DNA of 64,000 nt from Inonotus obliquus (GCA_032164295.1 JAJHTX010000001.1:1860001-1924000); one strand, 5' to 3'; numbered from the stretch's first letter, positions 23,512-35,435 are shown. The notes: generated from the letters alone by a model not told the origin. Translations and numbers: made by a program.

Positions 23512-24271
23512 TATTAGCTTTAGCATACAGCAAACTTTCCTCCTTTTTCTCAATGTTTAATGTACACAATGCTATGTAATGGATGGCAGTGAATCAGGAG
23601 TCGTTCGCCGCGGAAAAAGAGCATCATTGCGTGAGTTAATTGCAATACAAATTTCTCTTGGTTTAAACAGTCAGAAATATTGATCTGGACCATTGTAAGA
23701 AGTCAGAAGAAGTTTGGAACAAAATGCCAAGTCCCCGATCGGTTAAGACACGGATCCTGTATCCTTTGTTACCAAATCACGGCGGGCAAAATAGAATATC
23801 AGAGGGTGCGGTATTTAAAATTATTTTTTGCCTAAAAATTAAATATCGGCAAGCATATCAGCACGTGATTTATATTTATAATACCAGCGGGATTGATATA
23901 CTTACCGATATTTAAAGATGATGTTTAGACTATCTTCCAGGAAGATATGCATAAGGACAGATGGGAATTTAAAATATCAACCCAATCGATATCCATATCG
24001 ATATAAAAAATATGGGCACGTGGTTCAAATAAATAATATCGGCAAGGTCGATATGCTTACTGATATTCAAAATAATTGCGAGAAAAATTCTTTAAATTTA
24101 ATGCCCGCTGATATCCTATTTTCCCCGCCGTGAAATATAGCTCTTGTATTGACTCACGTGAAGCGTCTAGAACGGTGATCGACGGACGCGCTAAAGTTGT
24201 TAAGTGGCGAGAGAGGGCTACTTTAGCCACTCTCGTCTCTTCATACCCTCACCGACTCCTCTCCGTTCGGG
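23512..24271. other. intergenic region carrying a MITE-like element
   Basis: 760 bp between transporter 2 and the OSBP gene. The middle 357 bp are much more AT-rich than the flanks and bounded by inverted repeats (separate entry). The remaining flanks show no gene. Confidence 0.6.
23777..24133. mobile_element. MITE-like non-autonomous DNA element with terminal inverted repeats
   Basis: The outer 30 bp at 23777-23806 (starting TCACGGCGGGCAAAATAG) and at 24104-24133 (reverse complement starting TCACGGCGGGGAAAATAG) match at 27 of 30 positions. The interior is AT-rich and full of palindromic ATATC/GATAT motifs. For example 23839-23860 pairs with 23893-23914, and AATATCGGCAAG near 24034 pairs with CTTACTGATATT near 24056. 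Two CACGTG motifs (23862, 24017) lie 155 bp apart. Short open frames inside have no family resemblance, so no transposase is encoded. The flanking bases are AA on both sides, too short to prove a target-site duplication. Size, ends and composition fit a MITE mobilised in trans. The superfamily is not identifiable by eye. Confidence 0.7.
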
Positions 24272-27200
24272 ATGGCAGATATCTCACCAACAGGTATTTG
24301 AACCATGAGAATAATGAGCGGATGAGCTTAACATGGGTTGTAGATGTTGCAGCCCCATTGTATCAAGTGAAACTTCTTGGGGCGCTGAGGAATGGTACGT
24401 GTCCTTTCCGTGTCGTATACGTCGGCTGCTCAAGTTTCCTTGTTTCAGGCGATGCTACTGTTATTCAGCAGCTTCTCACAGAGGCCGTGAAAGACAAACG
24501 ACGTAATGCTCAGGAAGACTTTGACATTGGTGCTGCTGCTCTCCACCTGGCAATACGCTGCGCATCAAGTATGTATTCACAGCCTTTTTCTTCTCAGCGT
24601 TTGGGTCCTCACAGTAACTTCCAGCGGACACCATTGCTCTTCTTCTATCGAATCGTTCTATCTCTCCTAATGCGGAATACCCCCGCGGTTCTGGGACGAC
24701 CCCGTTACATTTAGCTGCATCAATAGGTCGTGCCGATGTAGTCAATCTACTTCTGGAACAAGATGGGATAGATGACACGCTCACCGATGAACGAGGGCGA
24801 ACTTGTAAAGATGTGGCACGTGGAAAGGAGGTGCATAAGGCCATCCGCGGTACGTGTCTTGCCAGTAACAAAGATTGTGCTATCTGACACTATGGAATCG
24901 TTAAGATTCGAGGTCCCTCTTGACAGCATCGTACCGATCACTTTTGCACTCGTATATTGCATCAGCGCCAAACCAAGGTCCCCCTCGTGCCCTCACGGAG
25001 CTGTTGCAGTCACCTCGAACTCGACTCGTAGATCTTTCATTTCTCGATCCTACAACTGGACGGTCCTTGTTGCACGAAGCAGCAATTAGAAAAGATCTCA
25101 CTCTTATCGACCTAAGCATTAAGGCAGGTGCGGATGTCTTTGTTCGTGATAGACGAGGGAAGTCCGTGATAGATAGCGTTCATGGAAGCAAGGATGACAA
25201 AGTACGCGTTTTCCTGCGTCAATGTGAGTATATGTTACTCTATACGCAACCCTGTAGCTGATTTTATGCGAGCAGTCACAAACCAGGACACGAGTTTATT
25301 GGAGCAAAACTTGATGAGCACGGAGCAGCCATCCCTCAAAGGATACCTTAGCAAGTATGCAAATGTCGCGAAGGGTTACAGCACACGGTGGTTTGTACTG
25401 AAGAATGGAATACTCTCATGTGAGCTACCGTCGTTTCTTTCGTGGCATTCATGCTTTCTGACAAGCGTGAAGACTACCGTCAGCAGGATGACGAACAAGT
25501 CGCTTCCCGTGGTTCAATTGCGATGAAATCAGCTATGTTGAAGTATTCCCCACATGTTGATAAGCTACGATTTGAGGTGCATTCGGCTCCGGGTCGAGGC
25601 CAACAAAAGTGGTACATGAAGGGAAGCCACTCGGTTGAAGTCGGGCGCTGGATACAAGCGATTAACCGCAGTATTGACCTGGCAAGACGGGAAACTGGTA
25701 GCATCCACTCGCATAGCGGTAGTGATACCGAGGTACTTAGCATACGACGCCTTGGAGCTAACCTGAGAGCATCGATCTCGTCATTCAGAGATAGCAAGGA
25801 TAGCAAAGAATTTGCATCTTCACCATCGATTCATGATTCTCTGGAAGAAAATGCGGCAAGGGCATCTGGAAGCGACCTACGTGTAGATGAGGCCGATGAA
25901 AATGAAGAGGAAGCTGAAATTTCTGAAGATAGCTACTCGGACGTCGCCTCCCAGCGTTCTCCCCCTCATGAAGCGGACTTCACCCTCCATGGTAACTCAA
26001 CGGCGGCGCAGGTTGAGTTAACGGCACAACTACTACCGTCGCTCGTTCTTCCTGAAGATGCACCTAAGGAGCTGCGCGATGTGCGCGCCGCATTGGAAGA
26101 GTCTACGCATGCGGCGTTGCGCATGGTGAGCGATTATGTGCGCATGGTAGCAGAACGGGAGGAATGGTGGCGTGAGAAGTTGGCCCGCGAGCGGGCACGA
26201 GGAGCTCTTTGGGAAGAAAGTTTGCAGGCTGTTGTCAAAGAAGGTGCTGCGCTTGAGGAAGAGCTAAGAAACCGGGCCCGTCGACGGGCGAGTAGAGGGT
26301 CTCGCGAGCGCTCAATGCGGACAAGCGTCGACGTAAATAGGTCGACGATCCGGCTACGCGGGAGCATCTATGCAGGAATGGCTTCTCCCCCCTCGATCCG
26401 GCTGGAGCAACCTTCAGTTTCAGAGTCGGTATCAGGGTTGCCTCCGACATCCCATCCCGAGCCCATAACGGAGGGGGGCTTCAAACAGGTGTATGCACGA
26501 TCTGCCACGTCTGTTCACGCTCTGCAGGACGATGAAGATGATTTGGTTTCTACCGACGAGGAGGACGAATTCTTCGATGCAATTGATCAAAACCAGCTTC
26601 CCGTGGTTGTGGCTGATGCACTTGTTAATACACCACCGGCAGATGCTATACCTTTTGTCGACCTGGATCAATACGAAGGGTATAAGAGTCTTCGAGATAG
26701 ACTACCCATTGAGAAAGATACGCGACCGCCGACAAGTCTATGGAGCGTGCTGAAACATTCTATTGGGAAGGATCTTACCAAGATTAGCTTCCCAGTCTTT
26801 TTTAACGAACCTACTAGTATGCTACAACGGATGGTAGGCTAATCATGCTCTATAATACTGTGACGAAACTAACACACAACACAGGCAGAGGACATGGAAT
26901 TCTCTGAGTGCCGTACGTCCGTACTTTATGCTGTTCGTACATATTCCTGATTTTTTCTCTATTATGATCATAGTCGATGCTGCTGCGTCTGATCCTAATC
27001 CGCACAAGAGAATCGCCTTTGTGGCAGCATTCGCAATGTCCAACTATTCTAGTACCATTGGACGGATTGCCAAACCCTTCAACCCTATGCTGGTATGTTT
27101 TAAGTTTCCTTGCTTACAAAGTACTACCATTGACAATGCCTTAGAGCGAGACATTCGAGTATGTTCGCCTAGACAAGAAATACCGCTATGTGTCCGAACA

Positions 27201-28203
27201 GGTTAGCCACCATCCTCCTATGTCCGCTTGCTGGGCAGAATCTCCTTTGTGGCACTACTTTGGCGAAGTAGACGCGCAGAATAAATTCATGGGAAAGTCG
27301 TTTGAGATTCGCCCGACGGGAGTCGCTCATGCAGAGCTCATTATTCCAGAGGAGTTTGCTAGCCCAGAGTATCCCAAGGCGAAAGGTCCGCTCGGCCAAG
27401 GCAAAGTTATTGAACATTTCAGCTGGAAGAAAGTAACGACGAATGTATCTGGGTTCATCATGGGTTCGCCTACGATTGATCATTACGGTGACATGACTGT
27501 GCGTCATTCAGTTCCCTCTATATAAACATGCTAAAGAGTGGTACAGGTTGTCAACCACCGGACGGGTGACACATGCACCTTAACATTCAAACCGCGAGGC
27601 TGGCGCGGGAAAGATGCTTACGAGATTTACGGACATGTTATGGACGCCGAAGGGGATGTTGTGTACGAGATAGCCGGACGGTGGAACAGTCAATTAGTCG
27701 CTCGAGCGTGCGGGTCGGGTTTCGACGTCCTACACCCGGACGTCCCAGTTCAGACACCTACTTCAGCAACCTCCCAAGAGTTTATCCTACTATGGCGCAA
27801 TACGGAGAAACCGCCTGCTCCGTTTAATCTTACGCCGTTTGCGATCACGCTGAACGACCTTCCGGAAGATACGTTGCGTCCATTCATTTGTCCCACGGAT
27901 TGCCGATTGCGACCCGATCAGCGGGCGTTTGAGATTGGAAAGTATGAACGTGCGAATGAGCTTAAATCGAAGCAGGAGGATTTCCAGCGTGCGACTCGGC
28001 GTGCGAGAGAGGAGGGACGTATGCCACCTCATCGACCGCGATGGTTTGAGGCGAAAACGGAGGCTGACACGGGTGAACGCGTATGGGAGCCTTTGAGGGC
28101 GCCAGATGGTGAAGTTGTATACTGGAAGGAAAGGCAGGGCGTTTGGAGGGAGAAGAGACCGTGGAAGGACATTGATACTATATTTATCGAGGACGAGCCT
28201 TGA
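24272..28203 (+). CDS. oxysterol-binding protein with ankyrin, PH, FFAT and ORD parts (Osh1/Osh2 type)
   Basis: This is a lipid-transfer protein acting at membrane contact sites. The start at 24272 gives MADISPT (exon to 24293) joined across a 59-nt intron to APLYQVKLLGALRNGDATVI. Ankyrin repeats follow (GTTPLHLAASIGRADVVNLL, RSLLHEAAIRKDLTLIDLSI). A PH domain lies at about 25335-25680 (LKGYLSKYANVAKGYSTRWF, then GRWIQAINRSIDLA). Next come a Ser/acidic linker, a coiled coil and an FFAT motif EFFDAID with acidic flank at 26567-26587, which would bind the ER protein Scs2/VAP. The C-terminal ORD begins near TSLWSVLKHSIGKDLTKISF and carries the family signature EQVSHHPP (27196-27219), then the end GVWREKRPWKDID. 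The domain order matches yeast Osh1 and Osh2. About nine introns. Confidence 0.93.
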
Positions 28204-28393
28204 TGGACCACCGGGTTGGTTTGTTCACGTCTTTTTTATGGGATTTTATTGGATAAGGCACAGGTTTACAAGGACTAGGTAATAGAAAGCAAATTGTACA
28301 TACGTGTATTCTTTTTTGTATCATCCTGCCGAAATGCACGTGAGTTGTCAACTTTGAGTTTTGTTGGTGCACGTGTCTCGATTTTTACCCTCG
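28204..28393. other. intergenic spacer OSBP / helicase
   Basis: These 190 bp separate two tandem plus-strand genes. No distinct element is seen. Confidence 0.4.
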
Positions 28394-30194
28394 ATGAACG
28401 TTTTCCTTCACACCACTCATTGTCGTCGAGGCGGATTGGCATTCCCCTCTTCGTTGCCGTTCGTAAAGTCGAGGAACACTACTCGCTATCTAAGTCTCGG
28501 CCCAGTAATCCTTCCTTCTTATTCTGGACGTGTACCTCAAGTGCCATATGGATTTCGCGAACTTGGGATACGAGATGCGATTGCCAAGGCGATAACTGAA
28601 GCGTTTCCTGATGTGCAAAGACCGACGATCTCACAAGCTGATTTTATACCTGCTATTCTTAAAGGGAAGGATGTTCTTTTAGATGATGATACGGGGACTG
28701 GGAAGTACGTCGTCAAGCGATGAATTTTTTTGTTTTCTTTTTTGATGAAAATGCAGATCGTTTGGATCGATTGTAGCGTTGTTGAATAAGCCTCGAGGAA
28801 AGGTTTCGAGGGGCGAGGAAGGACCGTCTATTACTTCGCTGGTTATTGTGCCGCATAGGGATCTTGGGTACCAAATGATGCAATGGATAGAAGCCATTGT
28901 CAGGCATTCAGGACCTAAGGCCCCACGAACGGATACGATTGCTCAATTACTCGTACGAAGCGACTCCATCCCGCTCGATCAACAAATGCATAAACTTCGG
29001 TCGACTCCGCCTCATATCCTGATAGGGACTCCTCAAGCCCTATGGGAAATCTACAACAACGGTGATAAAAGGGATCTACAACTTGAAAGGGTATCGACGA
29101 TTGTGATAGACGAAGTTGATTATTTGTTGGATATACCTTCTCCTTATGTGAGGAAGAAGAGGGAGAGTAGTGTTTGGAGGAATTTCAAGAGGCATCCTAG
29201 TTTGACGAGGAAGATATTGGAGGAAGTTTTACCGTTGAGGAAGGAGGGTGCCGTGCCGCTTTGTGAGATTGATTATGATGAGAGGGGGAGGATAGGGGGA
29301 GGACGAGCGGTGCAAGTTGTCATGTCTTCTGCCACTGTTCATTCCAACCTGGTTGACTACCTGTGTGACGCAAGGTGGTTGGACGAGGACCGTGTCATAC
29401 TTTCCGGCAAACAACTCCTAAAGGCGAACTCGCACATGATTGCTGAAAAGGGGTTGAAGGGGAGGATTGTGCATCATGCATTCGTTGTTTCGCCTGATGG
29501 GAAAGTACGAAATGCGGATTTTGTTGAGAAAGAGGAAATTCCGAGGGATAGTCGGGATATTATAAAGAAGATGTCATGTACGTGTCACAGCTTTCAAAGA
29601 AGAAGAAGTTGATTAGACTGGATGTGCTAGGGTTACCTGCCCAATCAGCGACGTCGGATCTAGTGATGGAGGCAATAGCGTCTATTTTTGCAGTTGACGT
29701 GGCCCAGATCGCACTTCTAGTCCTTCCACCGGGTTCTTCCGTTAAAAAGACGATAAATGAACTACAAGACGCTCGTCCACTAGACTTGCGGAACCAACAT
29801 CATTTGGGTGAGGTTCCTGTCCTTCTAGTCGCCACACCCGCATCCATCCGTGGTCTCGATTTGCCTATGCTCACTCATGTGTTTTGTGCTGGTGCTCCCG
29901 ACACGGCGAGTGCGGATGTGTTTAAACATGTCGCTGGTCGTGTAGGTCGGTTTGGTCGGGAGGGAAAGGTATATCCAACGATTATTACAAGTACTTTGGG
30001 CTGAATGTGACTAGGTGATGACGTTTGTGACTGAGAGGGAAGTTGAGGATGAGGATGGAGTGGTGAAGACTAGGAAGAACCCTGCTGGTTTACTTCAGGC
30101 GTTCTACCGCAAGCTGAACATTAGTCCTCAGTCGTATGACCTCACGGTACTCGGCCATCGCTCAGATGCCGTTAGACAGTTGTCATGTAGTTGA
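28394..30194 (+). CDS. degenerate DEAD-box RNA helicase, probably mitochondrial (MRH4-like)
   Basis: The start at 28394 gives a basic, Ser/Thr-rich head without acidic residues (MNVFLHTTHCRRGGLAFPSS) that suits mitochondrial import. Helicase motifs are in order: Q-like TISQADFIPAIL, motif I DTGTGKSF across the first intron, Ia VPHRDLG, motif II IDEVDYLLD, motif III MSSAT, motif V ATPASIRGLDLP and motif VI HVAGRVGRFGR. Motif II reads DEVD in place of DEAD, and motif VI lacks the usual leading HRxGRxGR form, with AGRVGRFGR instead. Exons join in phase at GK|SF, KKMS|WLPAQS and GK|VMTFV. The best known relative is yeast Mrh4, which assembles the mitochondrial large ribosomal subunit. That role is inferred only. 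Confidence 0.8.
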
Positions 30195-30369
30195 ATAGGC
30201 TATGTCCATGGGCCATGTAGTAACCAACGAGTGCGTCGGTTCTAATCTCTTTCGGGGTTAACATTTATTGGAATATATCCCTGTCCCCACGCGTCAGCCA
30301 GTTTCAATTTCACGGTCTCCTCTTCCCGCTCTCTTCCATCCCTCTTTCCTCCTCTCCTCAACGACGACA
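30195..30369. other. intergenic spacer helicase / DUF4203 protein gene
   Basis: 175 bp between tandem genes. The part near the ATG is pyrimidine-rich (30318-30358). Confidence 0.4.
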
Positions 30370-33064
30370 ATGCCACCCGTCGTAAGGAGTGCTTCACTAC
30401 TCCTCGCTTTATGGACGCTGCTGGCCCTCGTCCAGTTCAATCTCGTCAACGCTCAAGATGAATCCAATTCACCAACTACCTCCCTATCTGTGACGACAAC
30501 AAACATCACGTCTACCTTCACTACCACCGCAGATGGTCAGACATCTACAGGTGTCACCGTCCTACAGGTCACTTCCACCATCACCCCCTCCCCGACATCT
30601 ACTGAGAACGCCACGTCGACCGAGACGACATCCGACCCAGCTGAATCTTCAGACGAGCCCTCCCTGGACACCAAGATAGACCCCGGCTTTGGTGTACTGG
30701 GTGCTATTCTCATTCTCACCGGTCTTCCCAGCGCCTTTTGGGGGCATAAGAATAGATGGTACGTGCCCCAGCCTCTTAAGGCATCTACATTCTCACCTCC
30801 ACACAGGTCTTCCTTCTTTATCATCGGATTCTACACATTCTCTCTCAGCTGTTTCGCGCTCATCTTAAAGTTTGGCGTGCTAGAGGCCGTTTCGCTCCCT
30901 AGCGCAAAGCTTCGCGGCGTGTTCGTACTTGCTTGTTCGATTGCGGGCATCATTGGCGGGGCGGTTGCGATTTTCTTCTGGCAACAGGCCAAATACTTCA
31001 TTGGCGCCTGGGGAGGCTTTGCGCTTGGCCTTTGGATACAGTGCTTCAGGTCGGGCGGCCTCATACGCCCGATAGGGCTTAGGTGGATACTGTATATCGG
31101 TAAGTCACTAGGCACGCCCCGGAGACTTTCGGCCTCTTGCTAACGGAACCTATTATAGGACTTGGGGTAACTGGCTTCTGTTTGTGCACGCTACCTAAAC
31201 TTCACTACCATGTGCTCCTCTTCTCCACGGCCGCAGTCGGGGCGTCGGCTTTTGTCCTGGGTATAGACTGCTTCACCACTGCGAACCTTAAGGAGGTTAG
31301 GCTATTTCATACTTATGCTACATTATTCTCAACACGTGTTGTATCTAGTTCTATGTCGCGAACCTCGGCTTCAACTCTCTGTACAGGAGGTTCGAGGAGG
31401 AAGGGATACAGTTCCCGGTTTCTCAGATGATGCAGATTGAACTTGGTCTTATTGCCGCCTTTACGCTCATGGGTGCTGCCGTCCAGCTTCGGATTCTCCA
31501 AGTCCTTCAGCGGAAGCTCAAGGAGATTGCCATAGAGCAGAAGAAACGTGACGAGGACCTGGAGAATCAAGCTGCGGCCCGGTTTGCGTTGACTGCGAAG
31601 GAGCTGGCTGACTGGGAAAAGGAACATGGTAGAGTAGACTCGCACTTTTCGGGCCTGCCCCTTTTGAAGTCACAGGAGGCTCACTCGCCAAATACCGAAG
31701 AAGGATCTACTTTAGTTATGGAAGGCCAGCGGCGGTCGCGCTACCAATCTGGTGTCTCTGATTTCATGGCAGCTTCCGGACCTGAACAGGCCTCTGGCGC
31801 TCTTCCTGCGATTGATCTGGGAGGCGATTTGGAGGCGGATCTTTCCAAGGACTTTGATACCAGCCGGTCGAATTCAATGAGTTCTTCTAGGGCCCTGACA
31901 CCTCAGGAGCGAGAGGACCTGAAAAAGAAGGAGGAGCTTATGGCTGAGATTACGAACATCAGAAAGTCGATTGAGCAGCTGCGAGCCGCTACGCCGGGTT
32001 CTTCTGCCGAAGGCGGTGCACACTCTCGCAATCCGTCGTTTACCTCTCGTCGGACGCTGAGTCTTGGGCTCGCAGAGGCGTTGGACGGGCCTTCGCGCCC
32101 TCCACGCTCCACGGACCCGCGCGCTCGAATAAATTCCATGGACAGATTGTCAATGCCTCCCGACGCCTTCCCCGTAGGAAACTCTATTAGTCGCCCATCT
32201 AGTGCACCACTTCAGGAGGATACAGCTTGGAACGACTATTTGCGTGAAAGAAAGCTCTTCCAGCCTCCTTCCGGTATTTCACCTCCCATTGCTCCAAGTC
32301 CTGTAGCACCTGTCCCCCGGCATGCTCCTGTACCCGTCCCTGATTCCGTGGCTGACGCACTGACGCGTCGTCGCCAACAGGAGGCAGCCTTTGAAGCGGG
32401 TGAGTTCGGAGCCGGAAGGAGAATACAGCACGGTCGATCGTCATCCCATAACCTCGTGATGAACGACCGTCCAGTGTCAAATATGTGGAATGCTCAGCCC
32501 AAGGCAGCAACAACGAATAGCCGACCGCCTGTCACCATCCTTCCGCCTAAGAAGCCGGATGCCTCTCGACAGCCCAGTCCACCTGTTGCGCAACGTGTCC
32601 ACACATTCGAGGAACTCAACGAGCGTCACCGTGAAAAGATGCGTAATCTTCAAGCGCCGATCAGTCAAGCAGAACGCGAACATGCTGCACTCGCTGAAGC
32701 GCGGAACCGTTGGGAACGATCGAAAGAGGTAGAGAAACAGGTGATGGCGAAGAAACAGGCGGAAAAGGAGGCGGCTATAAAGCAGCGTCAGGATGAAAAG
32801 GTGAAGAAACAGGGAGATGCGCAGCAACGCTCGTTGAGTGCAGACAAGCTCAACAAGCTGGCTGCGACAACGTCCCCCAAGCGACAGTCAGTGTTGAAGG
32901 TCGAGGATTGGAGACGGTACCAGCAAGGAGTAGATACTTCAAGCCCTCGTTCAAAATCGCCATCCAAGCGAGACTCGACAGTGCCTTTCCCAGCTGCTCA
33001 AAATGGTCGTGAGCCCGGTCACTACAGCTCAACGAACGATCGACGACGAAGTCAAATGCTTTAA
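30370..33064 (+). CDS. multi-span membrane protein with DUF4203 (TMEM198-like) domain
   Basis: A cleavable signal peptide is likely (MPPVVRSASLLLALWTLLAL then VNAQ). A Ser/Thr-rich lumenal or extracellular stretch of about 90 residues follows. About seven membrane spans come next, from FGVLGAILILTGLPSAFWGH through RGVFVLACSIAGIIGGAVAI, GAWGGFALGLWIQCF, LLFSTAAVGASAFVLGIDCF and ELGLIAAFTLMGAAVQL. The Gly-rich span pattern is that of the DUF4203/TM7S3-TMEM198 family. The C-terminal half is a long cytosolic tail. It is a coiled coil next to the membrane, Ser/Pro-rich in the middle, then a Lys/Glu/Gln coiled coil (EKEAAIKQRQDEKVKKQGDA) and a basic end. Four exons. The molecular function of the fungal family is unknown to me. 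Confidence 0.85.
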
Positions 33065-34470
33065 CCTCTTGGCCTGTGATGGTTTAACTCGGACAATCAA
33101 CTTCAATTGGACTGCTAGCTTGTACTCTTTTCTGGGTTTCCTCTTTCGCCCGCGTTTTCACATAATCTCCACGCCCATCGTCATGAAATCATCGGTATCT
33201 TCTCTTTTTCCTTTACTCTGTCTCCTTCCCCTCTCAGCATTCCCACGGACTTTGCAACGACACATCATCTTTTCATCTCCATCCACTCGAGGAAATCGGA
33301 TCTGTTCTCTTTTTCCTCAGAAAAAAGACCGCTATCCTAGTTTCTATTTTGAATTTTTTTCGTTCGGTATTGTATGTTTTTTTTCTCCCTTGTGATGCTT
33401 TTCGTTTTTTGGACACCTCTTCTCTGAAAGTACATATCGTGTCTATGTGCATATGCATGTCGCGTTTTGCGATCATTCCATTATCATCAGTAGCTCTTTA
33501 CTCTCTCTCTCTCTTTCTCTCGCTATCCTTGCTGTCATTACCTTGTCTCGCAATGCATGAACTACATTACCGTATTCGTACCCATATGATAGAATCAAAC
33601 TAGTTCTTCACACGCTCTTTTAACAACATAATCCATCCCTCCATCCCTCCTCGATCCAATCGTATGTTTTCGTGTTGTGAATGAACGAGTATTTGCTAGT
33701 ACTACGGTTTTTCGGACTCTCGTTTCTTTTTTTGATGTGTAGTTGATGGTTTTTTTGTTGATGTGTCCGGGTCGGTTTTTTTCGTTCGGTATATATTATA
33801 TTTATTTTCTAATCAGTTGTGGTATGCATATGGTGATTTTTCTTGGTGTGAACGTCAAGGGTAAGCGGGATGTTTTAGCTGCTCCATTAGGTTTATACCT
33901 ACAAGCATTGAGTTGATAATTTACCCGCTCCGAGGGCAGGATAGGTGAATTGGAAACACCAGTAGTACTAGTCCCGTCCCCAGTCAGTACTACCCTTGCA
34001 AAAGCATTGAGTTGGCACTTGCAATTTACCCGCTACCCGTTACCCGCTCCGAGAGGGCAAGGATTGAATTGGCTTTTGGCAATGAGGTGCAGAAATATGT
34101 TGTAATGAGAATTCGAGCGGCGTGTGAAACGAAGGAAAAGGAAGGGAATCGAGTGAACAAATCTATACCTTCGCCTACTTCATTCTTCCTCCTCCTAGCA
34201 ACCTACCAATGTCGGTGTAGCACACTTGTAGCACCAACACCATCGAACTTGACGTCGTTAGTCCTGAAAGAGAACCTTGGCGGACCCCTAAAGAATAGGT
34301 CAATTCTCGATTTGGTCTAGCTAGAGGTACAGAACGGGTTGCCGATCCCCCGCATTTCCCGCTCGACTCGGTTTATTTAGCAGAGTGGCCTCGGCGTCAC
34401 CACGCACACACATACACCCTCCTTCCCCTGCTCTTACAGAAAAGAAAGCGAAGTGGTACTTGCGGAGACG
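33065..34470. other. 1.4-kb intergenic region: pyrimidine-rich, with a duplicated block and a hairpin
   Basis: No gene is supported on either strand. 33120-33560 is T/C-rich with (CT)n at 33501-33523 and several T runs, which could include a long 3' UTR of the upstream gene. A duplicated block (33901-33953 and 33999-34073) surrounds an 8-bp-arm hairpin (33962-33969 with 33986-33993). The last 150 bp should hold the promoter of the next gene. Confidence 0.5.
33901..34073. repeat. duplicated block flanking a hairpin
   Basis: Copy 1 (33901-33953) and copy 2 (33999-34073) share AAGCATTGAGTTG, ATTTACCCGCTCCGAG, GGGCA and the end GAATTGG. Copy 2 carries extra bases, including a local repeat of the TACCCG unit. 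Between them GTAGTACT (33962-33969) and AGTACTAC (33986-33993) form a perfect inverted repeat. Confidence 0.6.
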
Positions 34471-35435
34471 ATGTTTTCGAGTACGCTTCAACGTTCGAAA
34501 ACGGCGCCTACTCCTCTTGTTGATTCTCCCACGGTTCAACGGGACGGGTATCCGTACGAGAAAGTGGGAGCGGGACGTAGGGCCGGATACGACGGGCTGT
34601 CTGGATCTGGAGCAAGAGGCGCGAGAGCGAGAGGGTTGGAATTAGTACTGGACTTGGACGGGGCGATTTCCACTTCTGCTTCTGCGCGGAGGCAGACACA
34701 TCCGCCGCTGGTTAGCCCGAGACATGACATCAGGGATAACCCATTCAACCTTGCTGGCTTCTTTCCCTCGCGTCCAGGGTCACCCGATCATCCCGTGGAA
34801 TGGGCTACGCGTACTAATAGCGCCATCGAGGATAGTATGGTAACTGCATATACCGAGGTGGAAAGTGAAGAGAATAAGAAGGAAAGTGACGCGGATACGG
34901 ATACGGATATTGAATGGAGAAAGGTTGCGTCGGTACGATCGTTGTCGCTTAATGCGCTTGATGATTATGCGCGGGAGGTAATTGCGAGGGAGAGTCAATT
35001 CGGGATTTTAGGAATCGGTGAGAAGTCTTTTTTTTTCTCCCAGCCTTAACCTCGTGCTAATTTGTTCGCGTGACTCGATGCTTTCTACATTATATGTAAA
35101 AAAAATACGAAATGAAACTAGCGAGGGTGCCATCCTTCCTGAAATCCATCAAGAATAACTATTTTGGGATATTGGAGGAAGAAGATCAGCAGGTATCGGG
35201 TGCATCGGATAATGGAGTCAATATGCTGCCTTCGTTCGAGGAGTACGATAACGGTATTGCGATAGACGAGCCGTTCGATGCGGAGACGCTGTGCGAGTCG
35301 ATCCACTCGCGGCGGCTGGCGGCAGAAAGTAAGACGAGTTGGGAGAGTGTGCCTTCAGTAGGCCTATTCAGTCCGACTAGGGATGAGGGGGAGGAAGGAT
35401 GGCTGTATTGCAAGTTATTGGGTACGGATGTGTGA
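34471..35435 (+). CDS. hypothetical Ser- and Asp/Glu-rich protein
   Basis: Two exons, 34471-35017 and 35122-35435, join in phase (phase 1, GTGAG donor, ACTAG acceptor) to give 286 residues. The N-terminal part is basic and Ser/Gly/Arg-rich (MFSSTLQRSKTAPTPLVDSP). The middle has an acidic run (ENKKESDADTDTDIEWRKVA) and the block VRSLSLNALDDYAREVIARE. After the junction it continues ILGIARVPSFLKSIKNNYFG. The C-terminus is polar and acidic. No signal peptide, membrane span or known domain is seen, and I do not recognise the protein. The consistent splice and steady codon phase over 860 nt argue that it is a real gene, probably lineage-restricted. Confidence 0.65.

Noticed and set aside
23724..24133. 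Short plus-strand open frames (63 and 71 codons) inside the inverted-repeat element
   Set aside because: They are AT-rich, lack any transposase motif and follow the palindromic sequence. They are better seen as by-products of the repeat.
33273..33603. Overlapping frames on both strands downstream of the DUF4203 gene
   Set aside because: They fall in T/C-rich low-complexity sequence and have no coding character.
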